Shown here: positions 36,029 to 45,264 of the stretch, piece by piece | Layout of the letters: each line of letters opens with the position of its first letter | Position numbering within the stretch: position 1 is the stretch's first letter | DNA from: Nonomuraea sp. NBC_00507 | GTDB lineage: Bacteria; Actinomycetota; Actinomycetes; Streptosporangiales; Streptosporangiaceae | DNA: 64,000 bases | Direction: 5' to 3' | Assembly: GCF_036013525.1 (NCBI RefSeq) | Contig: NZ_CP107853.1 | Coordinates: 3,224,001 to 3,288,000 of the forward strand | Notes under the pieces: generated by a model | Seen by the model: only the letters and a program-made list of their open reading frames with translations | The model's database searches: none | What the model was told of the DNA's origin: nothing | Program-made: the position numbers and the translations under genes

Positions 36029-37939
36029 ATGGTGCTGGCGAAACGGCCAGCTGCCACGGAAGGGACGCTGCGCTCCTGGCTGCTCCAGGGCCTGCAGACC
36101 GACCGTAAGCAGATCGAACACGGTCCCCACGTCAAGCACCCGTGGTGGCGGGTGATGTGCCTGACCGGCGTGGACTACTTCTCCACGCTGGGCTACCAGC
36201 CGGGCATCGCCGCGTTGGCGGCCGGGCTGCTCTCGCCGCTGGCCACGCTGTTCCTGGTGGCGCTGACGCTGCTGGGCGCGCTGCCGGTCTACCGGCGGGT
36301 CGCGGCCGAGAGCCCGTACGGGCAGGGCTCGATCGCGATGCTGGAGAAGCTGGCCCCGCAGTGGTGGGGCAAGCTGTTCGTGCTGGCGCTGCTCGGCTTC
36401 GCGGCCACCGACTTCGTGATCACGATGACGTTGTCGGCGGCCGACGCGACCGCGCACATCCTGGAGAACCCGTTCTGGCCCGAGGCCCTGGCCGGGCAGC
36501 GGGTGATCGTCACGCTCGTGCTGCTGGCCCTGCTCGGCGGGGTGTTCCTGCTGGGCTTCAGCGAGGCGATCGGCATCGCCGTGCTGCTGGTGTTCGTCTA
36601 CCTGGCGCTGAACGCGGTCGTGGTGGCGGTCTCGATCGTGCAGGTGCTCCAGGCGCCGCAGGTCGTGGTGGACTGGCAGCGGGCGCTGAGCCTGGACTTC
36701 TCCAGTCCGCTGGCCATGATCGGGTTGTCGTTGCTGGTGATGCCGAAGCTGGCGCTGGGCATGTCCGGGTTCGAGACCGGCGTGGCGGTGATGCCGGTGG
36801 TCAAGGGCGACATCCCGGCGCGGATCGCGGGCACCCGGCGGCTGCTCACGGTCGCGGCGCTGATCATGAGCGTGTTCCTGATCTTCTCCAGCTTCGTCAC
36901 CACGGTGCTCATCCCGCACCAGGAGTTCGAGGAGGGCGGCAAGGCCAACGGGCGGGCGCTGGCCTACCTGGCGCACAATTTCCTGGGCGACTGGTTCGGC
37001 ACCGCCTACGACGTCTCCACGATCGCGATCCTGTGGTTCGCCGGCGCCTCGGCGATGGCCGGGCTGATCAACCTGGTGCCGCGGTATCTGCCGCGCTACG
37101 GCATGGCGCCGGAGTGGACCGGCGCGGTGCGGCCGCTGGTGATCGTGTTCTCGCTGATCGCGTTCGCCATCACGATCATCTTCGACGCCGACGTGGACGC
37201 CCAGGGCGGCGCGTACGCCACCGGCGTGCTGGTGCTGATGCTCTCGGCCGCCGTCGCGGTGACGCTGTCGGCCCGCAGGAAACGCCAGCACAAGGCGGCG
37301 GCCGCGTACGCGGCGATCACGGCGGTGCTGGCGTACACGCTGGTGGACAACGTGATCGAGCGGCCGGACGGCGTCAAGATCGCCTCGTTCTTCATCGCCG
37401 CCATCATCGTCACCTCGCTGATTTCCCGCGCCACCCGCTCCACCGAGCTGCGGGTCACCGAGGTGCACCTGGACGCGCTGGCCGAACAGTTCGTCAACGA
37501 CGCCTGCGGCGAGGTGCACGTGATCGCCAACGAGCCGCACACCCGCGACCAGACCGAGTACACCGACAAGCTGCGCGAGACCTGGCTGAACCACCGGCTG
37601 CGCAGCTCCGAGCCGACGCTGTTCGTCGAGGTGACGGTGCCGGACGCCTCGGAGTTCGAGACCGAGCTGCACGTCAAGGGCGAGGAACGGTACGGCCACA
37701 AGATCCTCACCATCGAAAGCTCGGCCGTCCCCAACACGCTGGCCGCGCTCCTGCTGTTCCTGCGTGATCGCACCGGCTCGGTGCCGCACATCTACTTCCA
37801 CTGGACCGAGGGCAACCCGGTCGTGGCGATGCTGCGTTACCTGGTCTTCGGCGGCGGCGACGTGCCGCCGCTGACCCGGGAGGTGCTCCGCCAGGCCGAG
37901 CCGGACCTGGAACGCCGGCCACACGTCCACGTCGGCTGA
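36029..37939 (+). CDS. APC-superfamily permease with cytosolic C-terminal domain (possible K+ importer)
   Basis: 636 aa from ATG 36029 (GAAGGG 8 nt upstream). About twelve hydrophobic helices fill residues 40-470, starting with [20 protein letters not shown], a pattern of APC-family amino acid/K+ transporters. A soluble C-terminal part of about 160 residues follows ([40 protein letters not shown]). The size and the soluble tail recall KimA- and Kup-type K+ importers, and the kdp operon lies next to it, divergently. Annotation pipelines often call such genes amino acid permease; K+ transport is inference from context. Confidence 0.8.
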   Translation: MVLAKRPAATEGTLRSWLLQGLQTDRKQIEHGPHVKHPWWRVMCLTGVDYFSTLGYQPGIAALAAGLLSPLATLFLVALTLLGALPVYRRVAAESPYGQGSIAMLEKLAPQWWGKLFVLALLGFAATDFVITMTLSAADATAHILENPFWPEALAGQRVIVTLVLLALLGGVFLLGFSEAIGIAVLLVFVYLALNAVVVAVSIVQVLQAPQVVVDWQRALSLDFSSPLAMIGLSLLVMPKLALGMSGFETGVAVMPVVKGDIPARIAGTRRLLTVAALIMSVFLIFSSFVTTVLIPHQEFEEGGKANGRALAYLAHNFLGDWFGTAYDVSTIAILWFAGASAMAGLINLVPRYLPRYGMAPEWTGAVRPLVIVFSLIAFAITIIFDADVDAQGGAYATGVLVLMLSAAVAVTLSARRKRQHKAAAAYAAITAVLAYTLVDNVIERPDGVKIASFFIAAIIVTSLISRATRSTELRVTEVHLDALAEQFVNDACGEVHVIANEPHTRDQTEYTDKLRETWLNHRLRSSEPTLFVEVTVPDASEFETELHVKGEERYGHKILTIESSAVPNTLAALLLFLRDRTGSVPHIYFHWTEGNPVVAMLRYLVFGGGDVPPLTREVLRQAEPDLERRPHVHVG

Positions 37940-38178
37940 CAGTTCACCCAACATAGGGCCGGCGGCTGCCGCGGCCGCTGACCTCGAGGCGCTGGAACAG
38001 CTGAACTCGCATGACCGTCTCCCGGTTGGTCGGGGCCCTCCAAATCGGCTGAGCGAGGCAGCCGTCATTTTCTTGTAGTTATTTGCGCTGTCGGCATCAG
38101 GAATGCGTAGGGAAGGGCAGAGGCGGGCTCGCAGTAGGGGCAGTATGTGGACGAATCCCTCATTCAGGAGCATTCTCC

Positions 38179-38991
38179 ATGTCCCTTGTGAAATCTCCCG
38201 CCACGTCCAAGGAGCCTCCGGATAGCGTCGGTGAGCGGCACCGGCTGACCGTCGTCGGCGGGCTGGCCGCGCTCTCGCTGGATGCGATGGCGTCGGTGGC
38301 GTACGGCCCCGAAGCGATCGTCATCGTGCTCGCTGTCGCGGGCGGTGCGGGGCTCGGGTTCACCATCCCGGTCACGCTCACCATCGCCGCCCTGCTGGGG
38401 GTGCTGACCTTCTCCTACCGGCAGGTCATCGCGGCCTTCCCGGAGGGCGGCGGCGCGTATGGGGTGGCCAAGACCTATCTCGGGCGGCGGGCCAGCCTGG
38501 TCGCCGGGGCGTCGCTGGTCGTCGACTACGTGCTCAACGTGGCGGTCTCGGTGGCCGCCGGCGTGGCCGCGCTGACGTCCGCGTTCCCGGAGCTGCTGCC
38601 GTATACGGTGTGGCTGTGCCTGGCGGTGCTGGCGCTGGTGACCGCGATCAACCTGCGGGGCATCGCGCACAGCGCCCGCGCCTTCATCGCCCCCACCGTG
38701 GTCTATGTCGGTGCGATCCTGCTCGTCATCGTGGCCGGGCTGATCAGGAGTGAGCCCGCGGTCACGGTCGGGCACCAGGTGAGCAGCCTGGAGACGGTCG
38801 GGGTGCTGCTGTTGTTGAAGGCGTTCGCCAACGGCTGCGCGTCCCTGACGGGCGTGGAGGCGATCGCCAACGCCGTCCCAAGCTTCAAGAAGCCCCGGGT
38901 ACGGCGCTACATGGCGAGCTTGGCCTCGTGGCTGTCGGCGCGGCAACTCATCGGACAGCGGGCTGCCGGCAGACCATCGCGCGCCAGGTAA
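38179..38991 (+). pseudogene. Truncated APC-type permease (N-terminal half)
   Basis: ATG 38179 has a good ribosome site (AGGAG). The 270-aa product begins like a full permease (HRLTVVGGLAALSLDAMASV; PEGGGAYGVAKTYLG) and runs through about six helices to ASLTGVEAIANAVPSFKKPR. Relatives continue for 300 or more residues, but here the sequence changes to YMASLASWLSARQLIGQ and stops. The second half of the transporter is lost, so it is probably non-functional. It lies downstream of the intact APC gene on the same strand. Confidence 0.75.
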
Positions 38992-39063
38992 TCGCAGCGC
39001 GTTCTCGTCCCGAGCGGAAGTACAGGACCGCAGTGCCGGCTCGGCCGTTCGGCGCCGGCCGCC

Positions 39064-39657
39064 TCATCTGATGCGTAGTGCGTCCAACAGCTGAGCCAGG
39101 GCGGCCTGCGTGGCCGGCAAATCGGCGGGGTCGTCAGACTCGGCGAGCCACAGCGCCGCCTCGTTCATCGCGCCCGACAGCAGGTGGGTCAGTGGTGCGA
39201 CCGGCTGGGGCGCGATCGTCCCCTGTTTGATCAGGACGGTGAGCACGTCGGCCAGGTGGCGGGCCGAGGCGGCCTCGTCCATCGCGCGCCATTCGTTCCA
39301 GCCGAGTACGGCGGGGCCGTCAATGAGCATGATCCGCTGAATGCCGGGGGCGGTACTGGCGGTCAGGAACGCCTGGCAGCCGGCGGTCAGACGCGTCCAG
39401 AGGTCGTCGTGGACGTCGGCGGTCTGCGCCACAGTCTGGGCCACCTCTTGCTGCACCTGCTCCAGGACTGCACGGAACAACGCGGCCTTGCTGTCGAAGA
39501 GATGGTAAAGCGCGCCCTTGGTCACCCCGGCCTCGGCGACGATCTCTGACAGGCTCACCGCGCCATACCCCCGGGCTGCGAAAAGGCGCCTGCTTTCCCG
39601 CAGGAGGGCCTGCCTGGTCTGCTCCCGCTGCTGTGCTCTGACGCCGCGCGTCTCCAT
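39064..39657 (-). CDS. TetR-family repressor
   Basis: 197 aa from ATG 39657, preceded by [35 protein letters not shown] followed by [13 protein letters not shown], the standard TetR DNA-binding domain. The C-terminal part matches the TetR_C group with [23 protein letters not shown], common among actinobacterial repressors of small detoxification genes. It is divergent from the VOC-family gene at 39732; two palindromes in the 74 bp between are the obvious operators. Confidence 0.92.
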   Translation of the reverse strand: METRGVRAQQREQTRQALLRESRRLFAARGYGAVSLSEIVAEAGVTKGALYHLFDSKAALFRAVLEQVQQEVAQTVAQTADVHDDLWTRLTAGCQAFLTASTAPGIQRIMLIDGPAVLGWNEWRAMDEAASARHLADVLTVLIKQGTIAPQPVAPLTHLLSGAMNEAALWLAESDDPADLPATQAALAQLLDALRIR

Positions 39658-39668
39658 GCTTCCCTCCC

Positions 39669-39718
39669 TTGACATACCGATGGTACGTCAAATACATATT
39701 GGCGTACCGATGGTACGC
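39669..39718 (+). promoter_or_regulatory. Promoter with two TetR operators
   Basis: TTGACA (39669-39674), 17 bp, then ATACAT (39692-39697) makes a good rightward promoter. TACCGATGGTA (39675-39685) fills the spacer, and the longer palindrome GCGTACCGATGGTACGC (39702-39718) follows downstream. Both share ACCGATGGT, so one repressor could block -35/-10 and the start site together. Confidence 0.7.
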
Positions 39719-39731
39719 GAAAGGGGTTCAT

Positions 39732-40154
39732 GTGGAACTGACCAGCTTCTATCCGGTGATCTGCACCACCCGGATCGAGGAGTCCCGCGACTTCTACACC
39801 GGGCTGCTGGGGTTCGAGACGACATTCGAAGCCGACTGGTACGTCAGCCTGCGGCGTCCGGGGACACCGCCCTATGAGCTCGCGCTGCTCGACCACGCCC
39901 ACCCGACGCTGCCCGAGGCGTATCGCCTCCCTGTGCGCGGGCTGCTGCTGAACTTCGAGGTGGAGGATGTGGACGCCGAATGGGAGCGGCTCGTCGTCGG
40001 CGCGGGACTGACCGCCGAACTCGAACTGCGCAGCGAGGACTTCGGACAGCGGCACTTCATCGTGGCCGATCCCAACGGGGTCCTGATCGACGTCATCACC
40101 CCCATCGCACCGTCGGCGGAGTACGCCGACCAGTACGTCGATTCCCGTCGATGA
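39732..40154 (+). CDS. VOC-family (glyoxalase/bleomycin-resistance-like) protein
   Basis: 140 aa from GTG 39732 (AAGGGG 5 nt upstream). One paired beta-alpha-beta-beta-beta module: [20 protein letters not shown] at the start, [18 protein letters not shown] in the middle, [19 protein letters not shown] at the end. Such proteins bind metals or hydrophobic drugs and act as dioxygenases, isomerases or binding proteins. Regulation by the divergent TetR at 39064 is likely from the operators. Substrate unknown. Confidence 0.88.
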   Translation: MELTSFYPVICTTRIEESRDFYTGLLGFETTFEADWYVSLRRPGTPPYELALLDHAHPTLPEAYRLPVRGLLLNFEVEDVDAEWERLVVGAGLTAELELRSEDFGQRHFIVADPNGVLIDVITPIAPSAEYADQYVDSRR

Positions 40155-40203
40155 ATCGTGCTCTCGTGACGGACTTTGACCCATCCGGCTCGAAGAAGCT
40201 CTG

Positions 40204-40226
40204 CCCCGGCGCCTCACGCGCCGGGC
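40204..40226. terminator. Hairpin between convergent VOC and MarR-like genes
   Basis: CCCGGCGC (40205-40212), loop CTCAC, GCGCCGGG (40218-40225). An 8-bp GC stem directly after the stop of the leftward regulator gene and 50 bp after the VOC gene; it could end both transcripts. Confidence 0.5.
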
Positions 40227-41042
40227 TTACCCGTGCTCGCTCGTCTTTGGGGTGGCGTAGACCTGGCGCCAGTGCTCGGCCGAGCGGACCAGGTCCTCGC
40301 CCACGCTGGTGAGGAACTGGCTCATGTTCTCCAGCCGGACGCCGGCGGGGGTGGTCGGGCCGAGGGTGCGGGCGCTTTGCCGGGCGGTGTCGGCGAGCAG
40401 AGCATTGGCGCGGGCACTGGCCAACATGGCCTGGTACCAGACGTCGTCGTCGATGACGTACCGCTCGGCCCGGCTGCGGGGGTCGCGTTCGCGGCGGATG
40501 AGCTCCTGTGCTTCGAGGTAGCCGATGGCTTTGGAGATCGAGGCGGGGCTGACCTGCAGGCGCTGGACGAGTTCGGCGGAGGTGAGGCTGCCGCTGTCGA
40601 TGGTGTACAACGCCCCTAGCACTTTGGCCATCATCTGCGGAATACCTCCCTGCACCAGCAGGTCGGTGAGCTGGTCGGCCACCTCGCGCACGGTTTGCAG
40701 GTCGCGCTCGCCTGCGTTGGCATCGCCGCGTGCGGCCGCGGGGGTGGTGGTCCTGCGGCGGTGGACGCGCCGGTCTGCGGCGCGCTGGGCTTGGTCGGGG
40801 CGGTAGGCGCCGGGGCCGCCGTTGCGCATCACCTCGCGCGTGACGGTCGAGGTGGGCCGTTTGAGGCGGCGGGCGATCTCGGCGTAGGTGAGACCGCCGG
40901 CCAGCCCGTCGGCGATCTGACGGCGGTCCTGCTGGGTGAGCCTGTCTCCGGGCACGGCGTCCGCCTCCTGCTCGCTCGACCGCCCGCGCGCGGCCGAGGG
41001 GATCTCGGTTGACGCACAGTGTGCATCCGACGGCGACGACAT
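40227..41042 (-). CDS. GbsR/MarR-type regulator with an extra IS30-like HTH
   Basis: 271 aa if ATG 41042 is used (the frame extends to 41078). Residues about 30-75 form a helix-turn-helix like that of IS30 transposases and related proteins: LTYAEIARRLKRPTSTVTRE. After a linker, residues about 105-265 are a MarR/GbsR winged helix (MMAKVLGALYTIDSGSLTSA; LQVSPASISKAIGYLEAQEL; RRERDPRSRAERYVIDDD). Two DNA-binding modules in one chain is unusual. It is divergent from the serine hydrolase pair at 41244, and TTGCAT/ATGCAA-rich repeats between them are probable operators. Confidence 0.85.
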   Translation of the reverse strand: MSSPSDAHCASTEIPSAARGRSSEQEADAVPGDRLTQQDRRQIADGLAGGLTYAEIARRLKRPTSTVTREVMRNGGPGAYRPDQAQRAADRRVHRRRTTTPAAARGDANAGERDLQTVREVADQLTDLLVQGGIPQMMAKVLGALYTIDSGSLTSAELVQRLQVSPASISKAIGYLEAQELIRRERDPRSRAERYVIDDDVWYQAMLASARANALLADTARQSARTLGPTTPAGVRLENMSQFLTSVGEDLVRSAEHWRQVYATPKTSEHG

Positions 41043-41075
41043 GCAACTCGCGATGACCCACATTGCATTAATCGG

Positions 41076-41095
41076 CAATCGTCATGCAACGATTG
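41076..41095. promoter_or_regulatory. Palindrome upstream of GbsR-like regulator and serine hydrolases
   Basis: CAATCGT (41076-41082) and ACGATTG (41089-41095) flank CATGCA. The motif ATGCAACG recurs at 41084-41091 and 41157-41164, and TTGCAT occurs at 41063-41068. A likely binding region of the adjacent regulator; the whole intergenic stretch 41079-41243 is AT-richer than its surroundings. Confidence 0.45.
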
Positions 41096-41243
41096 TGGGC
41101 AGTTGAGCTGCTAAAACTCTGTTGCTTCGCGTATTCGTGATTAACGATCTCTCGTATGCAACGTAGGTTTTCCTTCGTCGCGAAGATCGACGATCGAACG
41201 GGGGGTCAGCCCGACCAGCCCCCACAAGCCCGAAGGAGACCCC

Positions 41244-42359
41244 ATGAACAGCCAGGCCACCACCCCCGCGAACCGGATCGTCCCCGGCCAGGCCGAGGTT
41301 GAGCGCCTGCTGGACGCCGCCGTGACCGAACAGGGCTACCCCGGCATGATCACTGAGATCCGCAACGGCACACAGCAGTGGTTCGGTTCAGCGGGCGTGG
41401 CCGACACCGCCACCGGCCGCCCGCGCACGCCGCAGGAGCAGTTCCGCGTCGGCAGCATCACCAAGACCTTCACCGCCACCCTGGTCCTGCAACTGGCCGC
41501 CGAATACCGGCTGAGCCTGGACGACACCGTGGAGCAGTGGCTGCCCGGCCTCGTCCAGGGCAACGGCCACGACGGCAGCAAGATCACCATCCGGCAGCTG
41601 CTCAACCACACCAGCGGCATCTTCGCCTACACCCTGGATGAGGGCATGCTCGAGAGCTACTGGACGCCCAAGCTGATGGAGCACCGCTTCGACAAGCTGA
41701 CCCCCGAGGACCTGGTGAAGATCGCCGTATCCCACCCGGCCGACTTCGAGCCGGGCCAGGACTGGGGCTACTCCAACACCAACTTCGTCCTCGCCGCCAT
41801 GATCATCGAAAAGGCGGCCGGCATGTCGTACGCCGACGCCGTCGCCTACCGCATCGCCCGCCCGCTCAAGCTGACCGGCACCTACGCTCCCGGCAGCGAG
41901 ACCGGCTTCCGCGGCCCGCACACCAGCAGCTACTCCAAGCTCATGCTGCCTGAGGCCGACGCGCCGGCCCATGACGTCACCGAACTGAGCCCGTCATACG
42001 CCTTCGGGGTCGGCGAGATCATCTCCACCGCCGCCGACCTGGGCACCTTCCTGGGCGCGCTCCTGAAGGGTTGGCTGCTCCCGCCCGCCCAGCAGACCGA
42101 GATGTTCACCATGACCCCGGTCCCCGACGGCAAATGGCTGGACGGCTACAGCTACGGCCTGGGCATCTCCTCGGTCACCCTGCCCTGCGGCACCACCGTG
42201 TACGGTCACGGCGGCATGATCACCGGCACCTGGTCGTACCTGTACGGCACGCGCGACGGCAAGCGCATCGTCACCCAGAACGTCAACGGCGACTGGGGCA
42301 TGCCGCCCATGGACCTGTTCATCGACGTCCTCGATGCCGTCTTCCGCCCCGCCGCCTGA
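41244..42359 (+). CDS. Serine hydrolase (class C beta-lactamase fold), cytoplasmic form
   Basis: 371 aa, ATG with AAGGAG upstream. SxxK in VGSITKTFTATLVLQL (about residue 72) and YxN in GYSNTNFVLA define the family of DD-carboxypeptidases, esterases and class C beta-lactamases; the third motif is probably HGG in YGHGGMITG. No signal peptide: it starts MNSQATTPANRIVPGQAEV. It is the first of two tandem paralogues sharing long identical stretches (IRQLLN, DDTV, WLPGLV), so they arose by duplication. Probably regulated by the GbsR-like protein to the left. Confidence 0.9.
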   Translation: MNSQATTPANRIVPGQAEVERLLDAAVTEQGYPGMITEIRNGTQQWFGSAGVADTATGRPRTPQEQFRVGSITKTFTATLVLQLAAEYRLSLDDTVEQWLPGLVQGNGHDGSKITIRQLLNHTSGIFAYTLDEGMLESYWTPKLMEHRFDKLTPEDLVKIAVSHPADFEPGQDWGYSNTNFVLAAMIIEKAAGMSYADAVAYRIARPLKLTGTYAPGSETGFRGPHTSSYSKLMLPEADAPAHDVTELSPSYAFGVGEIISTAADLGTFLGALLKGWLLPPAQQTEMFTMTPVPDGKWLDGYSYGLGISSVTLPCGTTVYGHGGMITGTWSYLYGTRDGKRIVTQNVNGDWGMPPMDLFIDVLDAVFRPAA

Positions 42360-42398
42360 CCCTCCCTTGACACCCCTTTCGATCAGCAGGAGTTTCTG

Positions 42399-43565
42399 AT
42401 GCCCTCTTTGATGACCTTGCGAACGCTCGTGGCCGCGGTGACGGTGGTGGGAGCCACCACCGTGGCGGCCGCCCCGGCGAGCGCCGTGACCCGTCCGGCG
42501 GTCCAGGCCGTGCTCGAGCAGACGGTGGCCGCCGGGATTCCGGGCATGGTCGCCGAGGTGCGCAACAGCGGCAGGCGTACGTTCGCCGCGGCGGGAGTGG
42601 CCGACACCGCCACCGGTCGCCGGCGCATGCCGGCCGAACGTTTCCGCGTCGGCAGCATCACCAAGGCGTTCACCGCCACGTTGGTGCTGCAACTGGCGGC
42701 CGAGCGCAAGCTGAGCCTGGACGACACGGTGGACGATTGGCTGCCCGGCCTGGTCACGGGCAACGGCAACGACGGCAGCAAGATCACCATCCGGCAGCTG
42801 CTCAACCAGACCAGCGGGCTCTACAACATGTATCTGGACAAGAAGATGCTCTACAAGTACTCCGGGCCAGGCTTCCTTGAGCATCGCTTCGACAAGGTCA
42901 AGCCGGAAGAGTTGATCGAGATCGCGATGGCGTACCCGCCCTACTTCGAGCCCGGCACCGCCTTCCGCTACTCCAACGCCAACTACGACCTCGCGGGAAT
43001 GATCATCGAGAAGGCAACCGGCCAAACCTACGCCGAGCAGCTCGCCCGGCGGATCGCCCGCCCGCTCGGCCTATCCGGGACGTACCTGCCGGGCAAGGAG
43101 ACCAGGATCCGCGGACCGCACCCGCGGCACTACTCCAAGCTGTGGTCAGCCGACCCCGACGCCAAGACCTACGACGTCACCGAGCAGAACGCCTCCTACG
43201 CCTGGGCGGCCGGCGGCGTCGTCTCCACCACCGGGGACCTGAGCCGCTTCCTGACCGCGCTGCACGACGGCACGCTGCTGCCACCGGCCCAGCAGAAGGA
43301 GATCTGGAACACCAGCATCTCGACCGAGGGGTCGGGCTGGATCCCCGGCACCCGGTACGGCATGGGCACCTGGCAGCAGCAACTGTCCTGCGGTGAAACC
43401 GTCTGGGGCATGGGCGGCGCCATCAACGGCTCCTACACCTACGCCATGGGCAACCGCGGCGGCAAGCACACTATCGTCACCAACATGAACGGCGACTGGA
43501 ACAACCCGATCGCCGCCCTCACCAAGGCGGTCGAGGCCGAATTCTGCAAGTCCACAACCCGCTGA
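42399..43565 (+). CDS. Secreted serine hydrolase (class C beta-lactamase fold)
   Basis: 388 aa, ATG with AGGAG upstream, 39 bp after its paralogue. A clear signal peptide (LRTLVAAVTVVGATTVAAAP, cleavage near ASA) marks export, unlike the copy at 41244. Catalytic motifs: SITK in VGSITKAFTATL, YSN in FRYSNANYDLAG, and GMGGAINGSY near the end. It may act on peptidoglycan stem peptides or on esters outside the cell. A strong hairpin follows at 43601. Confidence 0.92.
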   Translation: MPSLMTLRTLVAAVTVVGATTVAAAPASAVTRPAVQAVLEQTVAAGIPGMVAEVRNSGRRTFAAAGVADTATGRRRMPAERFRVGSITKAFTATLVLQLAAERKLSLDDTVDDWLPGLVTGNGNDGSKITIRQLLNQTSGLYNMYLDKKMLYKYSGPGFLEHRFDKVKPEELIEIAMAYPPYFEPGTAFRYSNANYDLAGMIIEKATGQTYAEQLARRIARPLGLSGTYLPGKETRIRGPHPRHYSKLWSADPDAKTYDVTEQNASYAWAAGGVVSTTGDLSRFLTALHDGTLLPPAQQKEIWNTSISTEGSGWIPGTRYGMGTWQQQLSCGETVWGMGGAINGSYTYAMGNRGGKHTIVTNMNGDWNNPIAALTKAVEAEFCKSTTR

Positions 43566-43600
43566 CACCGCTGACGCCACACAACGACCCCAACCGAAGC

Positions 43601-43624
43601 CCCGGCCGAACAACTTCGGCCGGG
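43601..43624. terminator. Intrinsic-type hairpin after tandem serine hydrolases
   Basis: CCCGGCCGAA (43601-43610), loop CAAC, TTCGGCCGGG (43615-43624): a perfect 10-bp stem between the convergent serine hydrolase and RsbW-like genes. A short A-run (CAAAAC) follows but no U-tract. Confidence 0.6.
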
Positions 43625-43647
43625 CAAAACGATGCGTCGCCTCGCCC

Positions 43648-44142
43648 TCACACCGGCAAGCGACGATCACCGTTTCGCCGGACTCGATAGTGAAAACGCA
43701 GGTGCAAACGGGTGATGCCGTCGCTGCCGTCGAGACTGATCTCGTCACACAACTGGCGCATCAGCCAGAACGCCACTCCCCGGCCGGCGAGCGGATCCGG
43801 ATCGGGATCGACGGTCAGATACGCCATGGTCAACACGCCGGTCGCGTCCACGATCTCCAAGCTCACCCCGCCGGGGTCACTCCAGGCGATCAAAAAGCCA
43901 TGTCCGCCGTGTTCCAGCACCTTGGCGGCGGCCTCACTCGCCGCGATCACCAGATCCGTCAGCCGCCGGTCGGCCAGACCGGCACCAGTGCCGAACGCCC
44001 GCACAGCCGCTCGCAACGTGACGAGGTCCTCCGTGATCGGCCATTCCAACCGGAATCCCGAGGCCACGTCGATCGCCACCTTTCGCCGCCAGCGCGCCGT
44101 CGTTGGGAATAGCCCTGCCCCGCTGGCGAACCTGGTACACAT
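43648..44142 (-). CDS. RsbW-like ATP-binding protein (anti-sigma/HATPase fold)
   Basis: 164 aa from ATG 44142; GTG 44079 would give a 143-aa core and is also possible. The core WPITEDLVTLRAAVRAFG, LVIAASEAAAKVLEHGG, VDATGVL and GRGVAFWLMRQLCDE matches the Bergerat fold of actinobacterial RsbW/SpoIIAB-like proteins, which bind regulators of sigma factors. The N-box asparagine expected in SEAxxN is lysine (SEAAAK), so Mg-ATP binding and kinase activity are doubtful. No sigma or antagonist gene is adjacent. Confidence 0.75.
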   Translation of the reverse strand: MCTRFASGAGLFPTTARWRRKVAIDVASGFRLEWPITEDLVTLRAAVRAFGTGAGLADRRLTDLVIAASEAAAKVLEHGGHGFLIAWSDPGGVSLEIVDATGVLTMAYLTVDPDPDPLAGRGVAFWLMRQLCDEISLDGSDGITRLHLRFHYRVRRNGDRRLPV

Positions 44143-44197
44143 GCGCAGCACGTGACCCGTGGCATAAGCCGCAATCTACTCGAATCAAACAACCCCC

Positions 44198-44625
44198 TCA
44201 GATACCGTCGAACAGCAGGTCCCCATAGACCAGGTTGGTCACCACATGAATCAGGATGGGAATCCAGATGTTGCGGTAGCGGGCCCAGACGTAGCCGGTC
44301 ATGAGGCCGAACACGCCTTGGACGGCGACGATCGAGGCGAGCCCGGGGACGGGATCGGTGAGGTGACTCGGCCGGCGTGCATGGCGGCGAACAACAGCGC
44401 CGAGAAGGTTATCGCCGGCCACCGGCCGTGGAGGACTTCCAGCCGGGTCTGGAGCCAGCCGCCGTAGAAGATCTCCTCGAGGACGCTCGCCGTCAGCAGG
44501 GTCGCCAGGGAGGTGATGGCGAGGGTCCCCGGATCGGGCAGCGCCTGGGTCAGGGGCGGGTCGAACGGCCCGATCTCGGTGAGCGCGAACCACGCCGCCA
44601 CGGCGGACGGTTCGACTCCCACCCA
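44198..44625 (-). pseudogene. Frameshifted CPBP intramembrane protease fragment
   Basis: One frame gives ALPDPGTLAITSLATLLTA and SVLEEIFYGGWLQTRLEVLH; after a shift near 44385 the other gives SIVAVQGVFGLMTGYVWARY and IWIPILIHVVTNLVYG to the TGA at 44198. These are the EExxx-containing and final helices of CPBP (CAAX-like) proteases. The N-terminal half is missing, a frameshift separates the parts, and the Arg of the EExxxR motif is Gly. Confidence 0.65.
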
Positions 44626-44629
44626 GGCG

Positions 44630-45052
44630 ACGGCCAAGGTCTTCGCCTTCGACGTCGCCTCGGGCAGCAAGCTGTGGGAGGCGGAGCCGATTCCCGGCGA
44701 GCGGGCCATCAGCGGGCTCACCGTGGACGCCGAGGGGCATCTGTGGGGCATCACCGCCGGCAAGCTCTTCGAACTCGACCCAGCGACGCGGGAAACGGTG
44801 CGGACGCACGAAATCGCCCCGTTCGACTGGTCGAGCGTCAGCGAATGGAACCCGCTGGCGACGAAGGTCCGCTTCGACGCGAGCGACGGGCAGTTGTACG
44901 TGACGGCGCGAGGGCGCTTCCACCGGCTCGACCCCCAGGCCTTCACGGACACCGCCCCGCCGGGTACCGCGGGCGCGCAGCTCGTCTCGCACCCCAACGG
45001 GGACAAGTACTGGATCAGCGGGCAGCGCCTGTACCGGTCCCGCTGGTACTGA
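44630..45052 (+). pseudogene. C-terminal fragment of a PQQ-like beta-propeller protein
   Basis: The plus frame reads TAKVFAFDVASGSKLWEAEP, then GLTVDAEGHLWGITAGKLFE and VSHPNGDKYWISGQRLYRS to the TGA at 45052, with repeated blade patterns ending LYRSRW. About 140 residues remain of a protein normally several hundred long. It abuts the CPBP fragment tail to tail at about 44625; an in-frame ATG at 44513 is inside the other relic. A recombination scar. Confidence 0.6.
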
Positions 45053-45264
45053 CCGCCTCATGAGAAACGTGGCCGCCAATGAGCTGGTCTGCGGCCAGTG
45101 GCAGCGGACCAGGGCTGAAGCGTTCTCGTATGGGCTCGTGGTTCGTCCGACGCGATGCGCCACGATGATCCCTAACGGGTCGCCATTCCGGAAGTAAAAC
45201 GTCCGAAACTGGCTGTACCGTGTCCCCGCGACCAACATCGACGCTTACGTGGGAAGGTGCACCG

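Noticed and set aside
35966..38173. 735-codon minus-strand ORF opposite the APC permease
   Set aside because: Low-complexity His/Arg/Gln-rich antisense frame of an obvious transporter gene.
44198..45238. 346-codon minus-strand ORF as an intact gene
   Set aside because: Only the last 60 residues match the CPBP family; the rest is antisense to the PQQ-like fragment.
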